A stretch of DNA of 64,000 bases from Sphaerobacter sp. (GTDB lineage: Bacteria > Chloroflexota > Chloroflexia > Thermomicrobiales > Thermomicrobiaceae), in contig JASBVL010000012.1 in assembly GCA_029961075.1 (NCBI GenBank), positions 1 to 64,000 of the forward strand, read 5' to 3'. A model generated the notes under the pieces. That model had not been told where the DNA came from. It did not search any database and worked only from the letters and a program-made list of their open reading frames with translations. Positions 42,833 through 52,874 of this stretch are shown one piece after another. The stretch's first letter is position 1. Each line of letters starts with the position of its first letter. The position numbers were made by a program, and so were the translations under genes.

Positions 42833-43264
42833 CTAGACGGCCGCCGGCTGCTTGGCCAGGAGCTTCTCGAGCTCTTCCTTGTGCTGGGTCTCGTCGAGGA
42901 TCTGGTTCTCGAGCTGCACCTTCAAGCCGATGTCGCCGAACTCTTCCGCCTGCCTGGCCCGCTCGGTGTAGTCGCGAATGGCCTGCTTTTCGGCCTCGAG
43001 CGCCAGCTCGAGCATCTGCCGGGCGTCGGTCGCGGTCTTGACCGGGCGCGGCTCGACGGTCGGCTTGCCGCCCAGCGCGGCGATCTTGTTGGCCAGGAAC
43101 GTCGCATGGCCGAGCTCGTCCGGGATCTCCCCCGCGAAGAACCCCTGGAGCTGCAAGCGGTCGGGACCCGTGACGGTGGCGCTGAAGTGCAGGTACTGGA
43201 TGATCGCCGCCAGCTCAGCGGCCAGGTCCTGGTTCAGCCCGTCGATGAGTCGCTGCTTGTCCAT
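42833..43264 (-). CDS. Ferritin-like (bacterioferritin-type) four-helix protein
   Basis: A 143-residue four-helix protein. Metal-ligand pattern of the ferritin-like superfamily: LNQDLAAELAAIIQYLHFSA (first Glu), EIPDELGHATFLANKI (E-x-x-H), LEAEKQAIRDYTERARQAEE, and LDETQHKEELEKLL (second E-x-x-H). It likely binds a di-iron centre for iron storage or oxidative-stress protection. ATG at 43264 follows GAGAGGAG; the longer ORF to 43423 adds a non-homologous leader. It converges on the lytic transglycosylase. Confidence 0.85.
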   Translation of the reverse strand: MDKQRLIDGLNQDLAAELAAIIQYLHFSATVTGPDRLQLQGFFAGEIPDELGHATFLANKIAALGGKPTVEPRPVKTATDARQMLELALEAEKQAIRDYTERARQAEEFGDIGLKVQLENQILDETQHKEELEKLLAKQPAAV

Positions 43265-43400
43265 CGCGAACTCCTCTCTACATCCCATCATGACCGCATC
43301 CGCCGCGTGCCTGGCGTCGCGCCAGTAGACCCCAGGGGGCGCGGCTCGCCGTTGACCGTTGCAGGATTCGGACCACCTGAGGACGGCGGGCGGGGCGATG

Positions 43401-43409
43401 TGCCATACT
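43401..43409 (+). promoter_or_regulatory. Extended -10 upstream of the MFS gene
   Basis: TGC-CATACT at 43401-43409, 33 bases before the TTG start. No good -35, as expected for extended -10 promoters. Confidence 0.4.
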
Positions 43410-43441
43410 GTGCCGGGCGACACGGGGGGCGAGGTGCCGGG

Positions 43442-44644
43442 TTGACGCGTGGGGTGAGTCAGCGAGGGGTGAGCGGTCGCGTCGCGAGCGAATGGGGGAT
43501 CCTGCGGGCGCTGATCGTCACCATGATCGTCAACCAGACCGGGGTCGTGATCATCAGCCCCCTGGTGGTCGACATTGCGGCCACCTTCGGCGTGTCGGTG
43601 TCGACCGCGGCGCAGCTTCGCACGGCGTCGGCGCTGGTGTCGGCGATCGTGGCGCCGTTCGTCGGCGTCGTCTCGGAGCGCCTGGGACGGCAGCCCCTTC
43701 TGGTAGTTGGGCTGGTGGGCGTCGGGTTGGCGGCGCTGGCGAGCGCGCTGGCCCCCACGTTTCCGCTCCTGCTGCTTGCCCAGGCGGTGGGCGGGCTGGG
43801 CGTGGCGGCCCTCCTCTCGATGGGCTATGCCGCGGTGGGCGACTACTTCGCCCCGGAGCGCCGCGCGTGGGCCATCGGCATGGTGACGATCGGGCAGCCG
43901 CTGGCGTGGGTTGTCGGCCTGCCCCTCATCGGTCTCCTGGCCGATGTCTTTTCGTGGCGCGCCAGCTTCCTCGGCGTGCCCCTGGCCTTCAGCCTCGTCG
44001 GGCTCGGCTTTGCGCTGCGCCTGCCGCGGCCCCAGTGGGCCCTCGCCCGGACGCAGGGGGCGCAGGGCGGGTCACTCCGTGGCCTGCTGCGCGATCGCTC
44101 GGCGGTGTCGTGGGTCATCGGGGAGCTGACGGCCTACACGGGCTGGGCCGGTACGTTGACCTTCCTCGGCGCGTTCTACATCTCCCACTACGGGCTGAGC
44201 GCCGGCCTGGCCAGCCCGCTGCTGGCGTTGACCGCGCTGGGGTTCGTGGCCGGGAGCCTGCTGGCGCACCGGCTGGGGCGCGGGCGGCGCCTGCCGACCG
44301 TGGTGCTGAGCGCGGCGGCCGTGTCCGCGGCGTTGCTCCTGGTCGCCCTCGGCCGGCCGACGGCGCTGCCCGTGACCGTGACGCTGCTCACCGGCTTCGG
44401 CCTCAGCCAGGGCGTGCGCGGCGCGACGTCGAGTGCGCTCGGCCTCCAGCAGTCGCCCACGCACCGCGGGACGCTCATGGCCCTGCGCGCTGCGGTGGTG
44501 CAGCTCGGCTACGTGCTCGGCGCGCTCGCGGGCGGCCTGCTCCTGCCGCGGGGAGGGTTTGCGCTGGTGGGTGCGGGCGGTGCCGGGCTCATCCTGGCCG
44601 GCGGGATCCTGACCTCCCTCTGGGTCGAGGAGCGATCCGCCTAG
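43442..44644 (+). CDS. MFS transporter
   Basis: A 400-residue major facilitator with about twelve helices. The motif-A-like loop between helices 2 and 3 reads GVVSERLGRQPLLVVGLVGV; a second GSLLAHRLGRGRRLPTVVLS marks the symmetric half. Helices such as PLLLLAQAVGGLGVAALLSM are characteristic of drug-efflux or sugar-efflux MFS proteins. The start is uncertain: TTG at 43442 has GAGGTG five bases upstream, while GTG at 43454 or 43469 are in frame; I use TTG. Substrate unknown. It converges on gcvPB across a 10-bp hairpin. Confidence 0.85.
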   Translation: MTRGVSQRGVSGRVASEWGILRALIVTMIVNQTGVVIISPLVVDIAATFGVSVSTAAQLRTASALVSAIVAPFVGVVSERLGRQPLLVVGLVGVGLAALASALAPTFPLLLLAQAVGGLGVAALLSMGYAAVGDYFAPERRAWAIGMVTIGQPLAWVVGLPLIGLLADVFSWRASFLGVPLAFSLVGLGFALRLPRPQWALARTQGAQGGSLRGLLRDRSAVSWVIGELTAYTGWAGTLTFLGAFYISHYGLSAGLASPLLALTALGFVAGSLLAHRLGRGRRLPTVVLSAAAVSAALLLVALGRPTALPVTVTLLTGFGLSQGVRGATSSALGLQQSPTHRGTLMALRAAVVQLGYVLGALAGGLLLPRGGFALVGAGGAGLILAGGILTSLWVEERSA

Positions 44645-44680
44645 CGCGGCACGCCGACCGGTCCCGGCGCGGACACGACG

Positions 44681-44705
44681 CGGGGCGCGCAGAGCGCGCG
44701 CCCCG
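44681..44705. terminator. GC-rich hairpin between MFS gene and gcvPB
   Basis: A 10-bp stem (CGGGGCGCGC at 44681-44690 with complement at 44696-44705) and five-base loop, between convergent genes. No T-run. Confidence 0.5.
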
Positions 44706-44750
44706 GCGGGGTTCCAAACGCGTTGGCGATGCGTCTCGTGGCAGCCTGGC

Positions 44751-46223
44751 TCAGTCGGCCGCAGCCTCCTGCGCGTCCGTGGGCGGGACCCAGCGCAGGT
44801 TGAGCTGGCGGTTGGCGCGCACCTCGTCCAGCCGCTTGAAGAAGGTCTCGTGCGGCGCGCTGTGGACGTACTCCGGGTTCCGCTCGGCCTCGTCCGCGAT
44901 CTGGCGCATCGCGTCGATGAAGTAGTCGAGCGTCTCGATGCTCTCCGTCTCGGTCGGCTCGATCATGAGCGCCTCGTCGACGATCAACGGGAAGTAGATC
45001 GTCGGCGGGTGGACGCCGAAGTCGAGCAGCCGCTTCGCGATGTCGAGCGCACGCACGCCGTGCTGCTTCTGGCGCACGGCCGACGCGACGAACTCGTGCA
45101 TGCACGGCCGGTCGTAGGGGATGTGGTAGCGATCCCGAAGCCGTGCCTGGAGGTAGTTGGCCGCCAGGACCGCATCCTCGCTGATTTGTCGCAGCCCCTC
45201 AGCGCCATGCATGCGGATATAGGTGTAGGCCCGGACGTGCATGCCGAAGTTGCCGTGGAACGAGTGGATCTTGCCGATCGAGCGCTCCGGCCAGGACCAG
45301 CGGTACTCCGGCGTCTCACCCTCATGCCGGGTGACGACCGGGCCGGGGAGGAACGGCGCCAGGTGCTGCTTGACGCCCACCGGGCCGGCGCCGGGGCCGC
45401 CGCCGCCGTGGGGGGTCGAGAAGGTCTTGTGGAGGTTGAAGTGCATGATGTCGAACCCGAGGTCGCCCGGCCGGGCGATCCCGAGGATGGCGTTGAAGTT
45501 GGCGCCGTCGTTGTAGACCAGGCCGCCGGCCTCATGCACGATCCGGATGGCCTCGTCGATGTTCTCGTCCCACAGGCCGAGCGTATTGGGGTTCGTGATC
45601 ATGAGGGCGGCGGTGTCGGGGCCGACCGCGGCCCGCAGCCGCTCGATGTCGACGTTGCCGCGTGCGTCGGACGGGATGGTGACCACCTTGTAGCCCGCCA
45701 TCGCCGCGGTCGCCGGGTTGGTGCCGTGCGCCGAGTCGGGGACGAGGACGGTGGTGCGGCCGGTGTCGCCGATGCTCGCGAAGTAGGCGCGCGCGATGAG
45801 GATACCGGTCAGCTCGCCGTGCGCACCGGCGGCCGGCTGCAGGGTCACCGTGTCGAACCCGCTGATCTCGGCCAGGTAGTGCTGAAGCTCGTACATCAGC
45901 TCCAGCGCACCCTGGACGGTCGCCTCGTCCTGGAGGGGATGGATCTGGGCGAACCCAGGCAGCCGCGCGGCCAGCTCGTTGATCTTCGGGTTGTACTTCA
46001 TGGTGCACGAGCCGAGCGGGTAGAACCCGATGTCGACGGCGTGGTTGAGCTGGGACAACCGCGTGTAGTGCCGGATCACGTCGATCTCGCTGACCTCTGG
46101 CAGGGGGAGGCTGTCCCGGCACAGCTCGGCCGGCAGCTCGGCCTCGGGCACGTCCAGGGGCGGCATGGATACGCCCTGCCGACCCGGCTTGCTCAGCTCG
46201 AAGATCAGTGGCTCCGCTCGCAT
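44751..46223 (-). CDS. gcvPB: Glycine dehydrogenase (decarboxylating) subunit 2
   Basis: A 490-residue P-protein beta subunit of the glycine cleavage system: [54 protein letters not shown], and the PLP-lysine site [19 protein letters not shown]. With GcvPA it decarboxylates glycine and transfers aminomethyl to lipoyl-GcvH. ATG at 46223 has GGAGG upstream; an upstream TTG is less likely. gcvPA, gcvT and gcvH are not adjacent, so the partner must be elsewhere. Some C-terminal residues ([20 protein letters not shown]) match the family end, so the gene is complete. Confidence 0.95.
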   Translation of the reverse strand: MRAEPLIFELSKPGRQGVSMPPLDVPEAELPAELCRDSLPLPEVSEIDVIRHYTRLSQLNHAVDIGFYPLGSCTMKYNPKINELAARLPGFAQIHPLQDEATVQGALELMYELQHYLAEISGFDTVTLQPAAGAHGELTGILIARAYFASIGDTGRTTVLVPDSAHGTNPATAAMAGYKVVTIPSDARGNVDIERLRAAVGPDTAALMITNPNTLGLWDENIDEAIRIVHEAGGLVYNDGANFNAILGIARPGDLGFDIMHFNLHKTFSTPHGGGGPGAGPVGVKQHLAPFLPGPVVTRHEGETPEYRWSWPERSIGKIHSFHGNFGMHVRAYTYIRMHGAEGLRQISEDAVLAANYLQARLRDRYHIPYDRPCMHEFVASAVRQKQHGVRALDIAKRLLDFGVHPPTIYFPLIVDEALMIEPTETESIETLDYFIDAMRQIADEAERNPEYVHSAPHETFFKRLDEVRANRQLNLRWVPPTDAQEAAAD

Positions 46224-46279
46224 CCCATCCTCCAAGTCACCCCGCGCCGGCCCTGATGCTCGTGTGGCGACGCGGGGTC

Positions 46280-46288
46280 AGCATAGCA
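46280..46288 (-). promoter_or_regulatory. Extended -10 promoter of gcvPB
   Basis: Minus strand TGC-TATGCT (46288-46280), about 57 bases upstream of the gcvPB start. No glycine riboswitch-like fold was recognised in the short leader. Confidence 0.45.
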
Positions 46289-46368
46289 CCGCGCCGCGGG
46301 GTGGGCAAGCGCGGCCGCGGGCGGCAGCAGGTGCGTCGGTGCCCGGCGCCGTGCCGCGAACCCCTCGG

Positions 46369-46374
46369 TATAAT
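46369..46374 (+). promoter_or_regulatory. TATAAT box upstream of the DUF1707 gene
   Basis: Perfect TATAAT at 46369-46374, 70 bases before the start codon; no clear -35 at 16-18 bases. Confidence 0.4.
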
Positions 46375-46444
46375 CCATCCGCGCGGACAGCGGAGACTCC
46401 CTCCGGCGGCGCTCCGTCTCGGCGTGAGTGACAGGAGTGACCCG

Positions 46445-47050
46445 ATGCAAGATGACGTCCTCGCCAGTGATGCCGACCGTGAGCGAGCGATCGCGACCCT
46501 TCGCAGGGCGACCGTCGAGGGCCGGTTGACGACCGATGAGCTGCTGAACCGGACCGAGGCCGCCCTGACCGCTCGGACCCGGCAGGAGCTGGCCGCGCTC
46601 ACGCGGGATGTCGCCGGCACCTCGGCGGTTGCGGCCCCGGGACCGGCCGTTACCCGGGTGCAGGCCGTGCTCGGCGAGGCCAAGCGGCTCGGGCCGTGGC
46701 GCGCCGAGGGGCGGCTCGACGTCGTCGCGGTCATGGGGGACTGCACGGTCGACCTGCGTGAGGCGGAGATCGTTGGGGACGAGCTGCTGGTGCACGTCAC
46801 CGCGATCATGGCCAGCGTGAAGATCTACGTGCCTGAGGGCGCGACGGTGGTCGTGGACGCCCAGATGTTCCTCAGCAGCCAGAAGGACGAGCGGATCGGC
46901 GGGGATCGGCACGCGCTCGGCGGCCCGACCATCCGGATCCAGGGGATGGGGCTCATGAGCGACCTGCAGGTGCGCGACCGGGACCGGCCACTGCTCGAGC
47001 GGCTGAGCGAGACGCTCTCCGGCCGGCGCGAGCGCGAGACACGGCGGTAG
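46445..47050 (+). CDS. DUF1707 domain protein with LiaF-like C-terminal domain
   Basis: A 201-residue protein. Residues about 6-60 match DUF1707 (LASDADRERAIATLRRATVE, GRLTTDELLNRTEAALTART). The C-terminal half (VVAVMGDCTVDLREAEIVGD, ITAIMASVKIYVPEGATVVV) resembles the cell-wall-active-antibiotic response (LiaF/DUF2154) beta-domain. Such proteins are linked to envelope-stress sensing in Actinobacteria and Firmicutes, but this one has no membrane helix, so it is probably peripheral. ATG at 46445 has AGGAG eight bases upstream. It is divergent from gcvPB. Confidence 0.8.
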   Translation: MQDDVLASDADRERAIATLRRATVEGRLTTDELLNRTEAALTARTRQELAALTRDVAGTSAVAAPGPAVTRVQAVLGEAKRLGPWRAEGRLDVVAVMGDCTVDLREAEIVGDELLVHVTAIMASVKIYVPEGATVVVDAQMFLSSQKDERIGGDRHALGGPTIRIQGMGLMSDLQVRDRDRPLLERLSETLSGRRERETRR

Positions 47051-47094
47051 CGCACCCGGCGTCCGCCGGCCCAGCCGGGCCGCGGCCGTGCCTC

Positions 47095-47103
47095 TGATAC
47101 AAT
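47095..47103 (+). promoter_or_regulatory. Extended -10 promoter of the DUF1385 gene
   Basis: TGA-TACAAT at 47095-47103, 48 bases before the ATG at 47151 and after the DUF1707 stop. Confidence 0.5.
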
Positions 47104-47150
47104 CACCGGGCATATCGATCGGGCGGCAGGCGGAACTGGTAGGAACGGCC

Positions 47151-48158
47151 ATGTCGGATCGAACTTCCTACGGCGGGCAAGCGGTCCTGGAGGGCGTCAT
47201 GATGCGCGGTCGCCACGACATGGCCGTCGCCGTGTGCGCGCCGAGCGGTGAGGTCGCCGTCTACTACGAGCCGCTCGACGCGGGGAGCTGGGCGAACCGA
47301 GCGCGGCCGCTGCCGTTGGTGCGCGGTGTCTTCATGCTCTGGGACACGATGGTGCTGGGCATCCGCGCCCTGGTCTTCTCCGCCAACGTCGGCTTGACCG
47401 AGGGGAAGCTGGCGGACCAGCAACAGGAGGGGGCCGACACGCTCACCGGGGCGGCGCTCTGGGGCACCGTCGCAGTCTCAATCCTCTTCTCGATCGCCCT
47501 CTTCTTCGTGGCGCCGCTGGCGGTCGTCGGCTTCATCGACCGGTACATTGCCAGCTCGGTCGTGAGCAACCTGGTAGAAGGGGCGCTCCGGCTGTCGCTG
47601 TTGATCGGCTACATGCTGTTCCTGGGGCGGCTCAAGGACGTTCGCCGCGTCTTCGGCTACCACGGCGCCGAGCACAAGGTGATCAACGCCTATGAGGCCG
47701 GCGACCCGCTGGACGTCGAGCACGTGCGCCGCCACAGCATCAGCCATCCGCGCTGCGGCACGGGCTTCCTCCTGATCGTCGTGCTCTTGTCGATCCTGAT
47801 CTTCACGCTGCTCGGGCGGCCGCCGTTCATCTGGCGGGTGGTGTCGCGCATCGCGCTGGTGCCGCTCATCGCGGCGGTGGCCTACGAGTTCATCAAGTGG
47901 TCCGCCGGTCACATGGATAACCCGGTCGTGCGCGCGCTGGTCCGCCCGAGTCTGGCGCTCCAGCGCCTCACGACGCGCGAGCCGGATGACGGCATGCTGG
48001 TCGCGGCCATCGTCGCGCTCCAGCGCGTGCTGCTGGCCGAGGGGCGCCTGGCGGTGGACGAGGTGTTCCGCCCGGGTGTGGTGGCGGTGGACGAGGCGGG
48101 GCGGGTGCTGGCGCCGGCGCCAGCACCCGCCGAGCCGGTGGTCGAGACGGTTTCCTAA
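47151..48158 (+). CDS. DUF1385 membrane protein (YqhQ-like)
   Basis: A 335-residue membrane protein. Family blocks: [20 protein letters not shown] at the N-terminus, [20 protein letters not shown] with conserved His-Glu-His residues that may bind metal, and [20 protein letters not shown]. About four membrane helices. DUF1385 is annotated as a predicted metal-dependent enzyme without a known reaction. The C-terminal 50 residues (after [10 protein letters not shown]) extend past the usual end and finish in an Ala-Pro repeat (APAPAPAEP). ATG at 47151 follows AGGAA. argH starts 49 bases downstream. Confidence 0.88.
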   Translation: MSDRTSYGGQAVLEGVMMRGRHDMAVAVCAPSGEVAVYYEPLDAGSWANRARPLPLVRGVFMLWDTMVLGIRALVFSANVGLTEGKLADQQQEGADTLTGAALWGTVAVSILFSIALFFVAPLAVVGFIDRYIASSVVSNLVEGALRLSLLIGYMLFLGRLKDVRRVFGYHGAEHKVINAYEAGDPLDVEHVRRHSISHPRCGTGFLLIVVLLSILIFTLLGRPPFIWRVVSRIALVPLIAAVAYEFIKWSAGHMDNPVVRALVRPSLALQRLTTREPDDGMLVAAIVALQRVLLAEGRLAVDEVFRPGVVAVDEAGRVLAPAPAPAEPVVETVS

Positions 48159-48207
48159 GGGGATACGACGGCCGCGGGGCGGCCGCTGGGACGTGGGGAG
48201 GGACCGC

Positions 48208-49719
48208 GTGACTGAGTCGCAGCCTGGGGCCGCGGCGCGCAAGCTCTGGGGCGGGCGCTTCAGCCGCCCGACCGATGCGCTGGTCGACGAGCTCAACGCC
48301 TCGATCACGTTCGACCGGCGATTGGCACGACACGACATCATGGGCTCCATCGCCCACGTCCGGATGCTGGCGCGGCAGGCGATCATCCCGGCCGCCGATG
48401 CCGAGCGGATCGAGCAGGGGCTGCGCCAGATTTTGGGGGAGATCCTGCGGGGCGAGCACGAGTTCCGGCCGGCGGATGAGGACATCCACCTCAGCGTGGA
48501 GCGCCGCCTGCACGAGATCATCGGCCCGGCGGCCGGGCGCCTGCATACCGCGCGCAGCCGCAACGACCAGGTCGCGCTCGACTTCCGGCTCTGGACCCGC
48601 GAGGCGCTGCTGCAGATCGCTGCGGGCCTGAACGACACCATCGCCGCCCTGCTGGAGATTGCCGCGCGTCACCCCGACGCGATCATGCCGGGCTACACCC
48701 ACGTGCAGCGGGCGCAGCCGGTGCTGCTGGCGCATCACATGCTCGCCTACGTCGAAATGCTCTTCCGCGACCTGGACCGCCTGCGCGACGCCTACCGCCG
48801 GGTCAACCTCTCGCCGCTCGGCGCCGGGGCGCTGGCCGGGGTCACCTACCCGATCGACCGGGCGTACGTGGCCGAGGTGCTCGGCTTCGACGGCGTGTGC
48901 ACCAACAGCCTCGATGCCGTCTCCGACCGCGACTTCGTGGTCGATCTGCTCAGCGCCTGCGCGCTGATCATGCTTCACCTGTCGCGCCTGGCCGAGGAGA
49001 TCGTGCTCTGGTCGAGCAGCGAGTTCGGCTTCATCGAGCTGGATGACGCCTTCGCGACCGGCAGCAGCATCATGCCCCAGAAGAAGAACCCGGACGTGGC
49101 GGAGCTGATCCGGGGCAAGACGGGGCGGGTGTACGGCCACCTGCTGGGCATGCTCACGGTCGGGAAAGGGCTGCCGCTCGCGTACAACAAGGACCTGCAG
49201 GAGGACAAGGAAGGTGCCTTCGACACGGTCGACACCGTCGTGCTCATCCTGCGTGTGCTGCCGCCGATGCTGCGCACGACGCGGTTCCGCACCGAGCGGA
49301 TGCTGACCGCGGCGGGCGAGGGCTTCACGCTCGCCACCGACGTGGCCGACCACCTGGTGCGGCAGGGCCTGCCGTTCCGTGAGGCGCACGAGATCGTCGG
49401 CCGGGTGGTGGCGTACTGCGTCGCTGAGGGCAAGGACCTCCCGGACCTGACGCCCGAGGAGTGGGGACGCTTCTCCCCGATCCTCGTGGCGACACCGCCG
49501 CCGCTGACACCGGCCGACGCCATCGCGGCACGTGAGATGCTCGGTGGGACCGGGGCGCGGGAGGTCGCCAAGGCCCGCACCCGCGCGGCGGCCGCGCACG
49601 ATGAGTGGGTCCGCTGGGTGAACGAGCGGGCAGCAGCGCTGGCAGCCGTCTCCCGGCGTCTCGGTTTGGAGGACACCGATGACGGTGTTGCAGGGGGAGG
49701 CGGAGACCGAGTCCGGTAG
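48208..49719 (+). CDS. argH: Argininosuccinate lyase
   Basis: A 503-residue fumarase/aspartase-superfamily enzyme splitting argininosuccinate into arginine and fumarate. Signatures: [59 protein letters not shown], and the superfamily loop [12 protein letters not shown] with the catalytic Ser. The start is GTG at 48208 with GGGGAGGGA upstream. The last 41 bases overlap the GNAT gene in another frame. The length is slightly above the usual 460, from an extended C-terminus. No other arg gene is in the window. Confidence 0.95.
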   Translation: MTESQPGAAARKLWGGRFSRPTDALVDELNASITFDRRLARHDIMGSIAHVRMLARQAIIPAADAERIEQGLRQILGEILRGEHEFRPADEDIHLSVERRLHEIIGPAAGRLHTARSRNDQVALDFRLWTREALLQIAAGLNDTIAALLEIAARHPDAIMPGYTHVQRAQPVLLAHHMLAYVEMLFRDLDRLRDAYRRVNLSPLGAGALAGVTYPIDRAYVAEVLGFDGVCTNSLDAVSDRDFVVDLLSACALIMLHLSRLAEEIVLWSSSEFGFIELDDAFATGSSIMPQKKNPDVAELIRGKTGRVYGHLLGMLTVGKGLPLAYNKDLQEDKEGAFDTVDTVVLILRVLPPMLRTTRFRTERMLTAAGEGFTLATDVADHLVRQGLPFREAHEIVGRVVAYCVAEGKDLPDLTPEEWGRFSPILVATPPPLTPADAIAAREMLGGTGAREVAKARTRAAAAHDEWVRWVNERAAALAAVSRRLGLEDTDDGVAGGGGDRVR

Positions 49720-50155
49720 GGAAGGGATCCGCACCTGGGTCGTGACGTCCCTGGCCGAGATGGCCGAGGTCTACGCGATCCGGCATGAGGTCTTCGTCGT
49801 GGAGCAGCATCTGACCCGCAATGTCCGCGACGACCCCGACGACCGCTACAGCTTCCACGTCCTGGCGGCGCTGGATGGCGAGACGGTCGGCACCGGCCGG
49901 ATCACCTTCTACGGTGACGAGGGGCAGATCGTCTGGGTGGCGGTGCGCAAGTCCTACCGGGGCCGAGGGGTCGGCCGCGCGGTGATGGAGCACCTGCTGC
50001 GCCTCGCCCGTGAGCAGGGGAGCCGGCTGGTCACCCTGAATGCCCAGACCCACGCGCTCAGCTTCTATGAGTCCCTCGGGTTCCGCCCCATCGGGTCCCG
50101 CTTCATGATGGGGAACATTGAGCACCAGTACATGGCGCGGGAGATGGAGGGGTAG
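49679..50155 (+). CDS. GNAT N-acetyltransferase overlapping argH
   Basis: A 158-residue acetyltransferase: [20 protein letters not shown], then the acetyl-CoA loop [20 protein letters not shown] (R-G-x-G-V-G), and [20 protein letters not shown]. The N-terminal block resembles ElaA-like GNATs. ATG at 49679 lies 41 bases inside argH and has GGAGG seven bases upstream, so coupling to argH is strong. Some organisms fuse argH to an N-acetylglutamate synthase of GNAT type; that precedent suggests, but does not prove, the same reaction here. General acetyltransferase activity on another amine is the alternative. Confidence 0.85.
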   Translation: MTVLQGEAETESGREGIRTWVVTSLAEMAEVYAIRHEVFVVEQHLTRNVRDDPDDRYSFHVLAALDGETVGTGRITFYGDEGQIVWVAVRKSYRGRGVGRAVMEHLLRLAREQGSRLVTLNAQTHALSFYESLGFRPIGSRFMMGNIEHQYMAREMEG

Positions 50156-50229
50156 CCTTCCGCCCCTGCGCCAGCAGGGGCGAAGGCTGACCGCCGGTGG
50201 CGGGGAGCGTCCCTCCCGCCAGGGTATGC

Positions 50230-52146
50230 CGGGGCGGGGGAGGGTGACGTCCTCGCAGAAGACGTACTCCCCTCCCGCCTCGTTGACCCCATCAGCGCCG
50301 TTGGGATCACCTGGTACGTCGCTGAGGAGCGGTGCCAGCGCGGTCCCATCGCGGCTAATCAGAATGCCCGCGACGTCGCCGGGGTGGCCGTGCGCCTGGT
50401 CGAAGGCGAGCGCGACGTCGTGAGGGCCAGCGCCGGACAGCGCCGCAGCTCCGTCAACTGTGATCCCAGGGGTGTTCCCGCGCCAGTCGAGCCGCATCGA
50501 ACTCGCCGTGCAGGACGACCAGATACATCGGCCGCCAGCAGATAGGTGAGTAGTTGCCGATCCCGATCAGGCGAGAGATGTCCCCGGCCGCCATCGGCTG
50601 CGCGAAGACAACCTCGGGGTCGCCCCCGGCGATGGCGTCGGCCCCGCGCAGGTGCTCGAGCGCGGCGGCAACCATCGCGTCCTCGCTGGGTCGCTCGCGG
50701 GCGCGGTCCGGGTCCTCTCCGCGCGGGCCGGTCGGGAAGATCTGCTCCCCACGCTCGGCGGTGCCGACGGCGGACCACAGGATTCCGCCGCTCCGGGCAT
50801 CGACCGTCAGGAGGGCGGTGGTGGTACTCGCACAGCTCTGGCACAGGGGCGCCCCGTCCGGTCCGACGAATCGGTCGGCCTCTATGCGCACCAGCCAGAC
50901 CATCCGCCCGCGGTCACTCTGGTCCCACTCCGGCATGCGGTTGCCCGCGTACCGCACCTGCTCGCCGAGCGCGTCCTCGAGGGTCATGGACTCGGTGGCC
51001 GTGACGCGCGCTGCGACCGCGCCGAGCGAGGTGCGCGCATAGTCGAGCGCGGCCTTCATCGCGCCGACGACCTCGTTGGGGAGCGGGGTACCTGGCTCGA
51101 TGGTCGGCAACGCCGTGGGGGCGGGGGAGTCGCCGGGCCGGGCCGCGTCGGCGCGTCGATCGGGACGGTGAACTCGAAGTCGATCGCGCCGGGGACGACG
51201 ACGAACTGCATGGGGTCGCCGGGGCCGTAGTAGACGGCGATCTGGGTATCCGATTCGTCCGGGACCGGAATTCCCCGCCACCCGGGATCTCCCCCAATCT
51301 CGGGCGTGCCGACGACGGCGCCAGGGTACGGCGGCGGGGTGCCGTCGATGGCGTCGACGTCCTCGTACGCGGTCAGGCCGGGGGCGTGGAACCGGAGGGT
51401 GATCTTCGGGACCGAGATCGCGCCTGGGGGCGGGCCGTACTGGGCCAGGTAGTGGGCCACGCCGTCGCGCAAGTCGAGCGGGAGGGCGCCGCGCGCGCGG
51501 AGTGGCACGCCTTCCAACGTGGTGACGGTATCCTTCATGACGAAGCTGCTGAAGGAGTGGTCGGGCGGCCCCTCGACGGTGTAGTAGACGAAGACCCGCT
51601 CCAGGTCGGCGTAGGCCCAGCGCAGCGTCACCGCGAAGCCGTGGATCTCCTTGGTCAAGTTCACGGGGACACCGCGCCCCGCCTCATACGCTCGGCGCGC
51701 CGCGGGCGCGAGGGCCCACCCCACCCAGGGCTGCGGCGTGGCTGCGGCCGTGTCGGCGACCGTCCCGGGCACCGGCGTCCCGTCGCCGCCACGCTGGCCA
51801 GACAGGAGCGCCGAGACGAACAGGCCGACGAGCGCCACCACGAGCGCGGCGGCTGCGAGCCCGCTGAGTTGGCGCGGCCACGCGCGCCGCGGCGGCAGGT
51901 ATGGGGCGCTCGCCTGGTCCGCGAGGGTAGGGTGAGCCCAGGACTCTCACAGCCGTCGCGCGTGGTGGCTCCCGGCAGTCCGGCGTCCACCGCAGCGCGG
52001 GCGGCCACCCGGGTGATGCGCTCAGCGAGCCACGCGGGCGGTGCCGGTGCTCGCAGCAGCGCGTCGAGGTCGGCCAGCAGGCGCGCCACGGTCGGGTGGG
52101 GGTCGTCGCCCCAGGAGGTCGTGGTACCGGTCGCGGATGGTGTCAT
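50230..52146 (-). pseudogene. Putative anti-sigma/membrane protein partner of the ECF sigma factor, at least three frame breaks
   Basis: ATG at 52146 overlaps the sigma-factor stop (ATGA). The first part reads HPTVARLLADLDALLRAPAP, then AERITRVAARAAVDAGLPGA. Near 51945 the frame breaks (one base missing) and continues with SWAHPTLADQASAPYLPPRR and a membrane helix ALVVALVGLFVSALLSG, then an extracytoplasmic domain (EIHGFAVTLRWAYADLERVF, SVPKITLRFHAPGLTAYEDV). A second break in a G-run at 51117-51121 leads to PTIEPGTPLPNEVVGAMKAA and GRMVWLVRIEADRFVGPDG. A third near 50497 leads to RLDWRGNTPGITVDGAAALS. The end is unclear. Topology (cytosolic N-part, one helix, outside domain) fits an anti-sigma factor, but no zinc-finger motif was seen. 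Confidence 0.6.
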
Positions 52147-52715
52147 GCATCGTGCTGGTCCTTCAAGGTCGCGAGCGTGCGGGCGAGTTGCTTGCGCACG
52201 GCCGCCTCGCTTTTCCCCACGGTGGCGCTGATCTCACGGATGCTCAGTCCGGCGCCGATGCGCAGGGCCAGCAGGTCGCGTTTCTCCTCGTCCAGCGCGG
52301 CGATGAGCGCCCGCAGCCGCTCCATCGCCTCCCGGTCGAGCGCGGCACGGGCAGGGTCCGCGGGGTGGGCGGGGTGCTCCGGCTCCGGGACGTGCTCCCA
52401 GGAGACGGTCGGGCGGCGGCGCCGGGCGGCGTCGGTGGCGACGTTGCGGGCGATGCGGAAGAGCCAGGCGGCGAAGGGGAGGCCACGCTCACGGTAGCGG
52501 AGGATGGCGGCCAGCGCCCTGACGAAGACCTCTTGGGTCAGGTCGGCGGCCTCCGCGTCGGTCGTCGCACGGGCTCGGGGGAAGCGGTAGACGCGGGGCA
52601 GGTACGCCTGGTACAGCACGCCGAACGCCGCTGGATCCTCGCGCGCGGCGGCTACGAGCGCGGCCTCGTGTTCGGCCGCCTGGCGCTCATCCGTGATCTC
52701 CCCCACCGACCCCAT
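52143..52715 (-). CDS. ECF-type RNA polymerase sigma factor
   Basis: A 190-residue sigma-70-family extracytoplasmic-function factor. Region 2: AFGVLYQAYLPRVYRFPRAR, DAEAADLTQEVFVRALAAIL, PFAAWLFRIARNVATDAARR. Region 4: IAALDEEKRDLLALRIGAGL, SIREISATVGKSEAAVRKQL. It directs transcription of a small stress regulon. The ATG at 52715 follows GGAG. Its stop overlaps the start of the downstream membrane gene, the usual layout for a co-encoded regulator, but that gene appears broken. A TTGACA on the minus strand lies upstream, without a good -10. Confidence 0.93.
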   Translation of the reverse strand: MGSVGEITDERQAAEHEAALVAAAREDPAAFGVLYQAYLPRVYRFPRARATTDAEAADLTQEVFVRALAAILRYRERGLPFAAWLFRIARNVATDAARRRRPTVSWEHVPEPEHPAHPADPARAALDREAMERLRALIAALDEEKRDLLALRIGAGLSIREISATVGKSEAAVRKQLARTLATLKDQHDA

Positions 52716-52874
52716 TCCGCTGCTCCTTCGCTTGGCCCCTCATCCGTTACAACGAGGCGTCGACGAGAATTGGACATCAGCGTGTCAACGCGCCACTCGG
52801 CGCCGCTTGCGGGTAGAGTAACGGTCGACGTTCGGGCGGCCACGCGAGGTGACAGAAAGAGGAAAGTGGGGGCG

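Noticed and set aside
46224-46280. Glycine riboswitch ahead of gcvPB
   Set aside because: The leader from the likely promoter is only about 50 bases, too short for the known aptamer, and no matching fold was seen.
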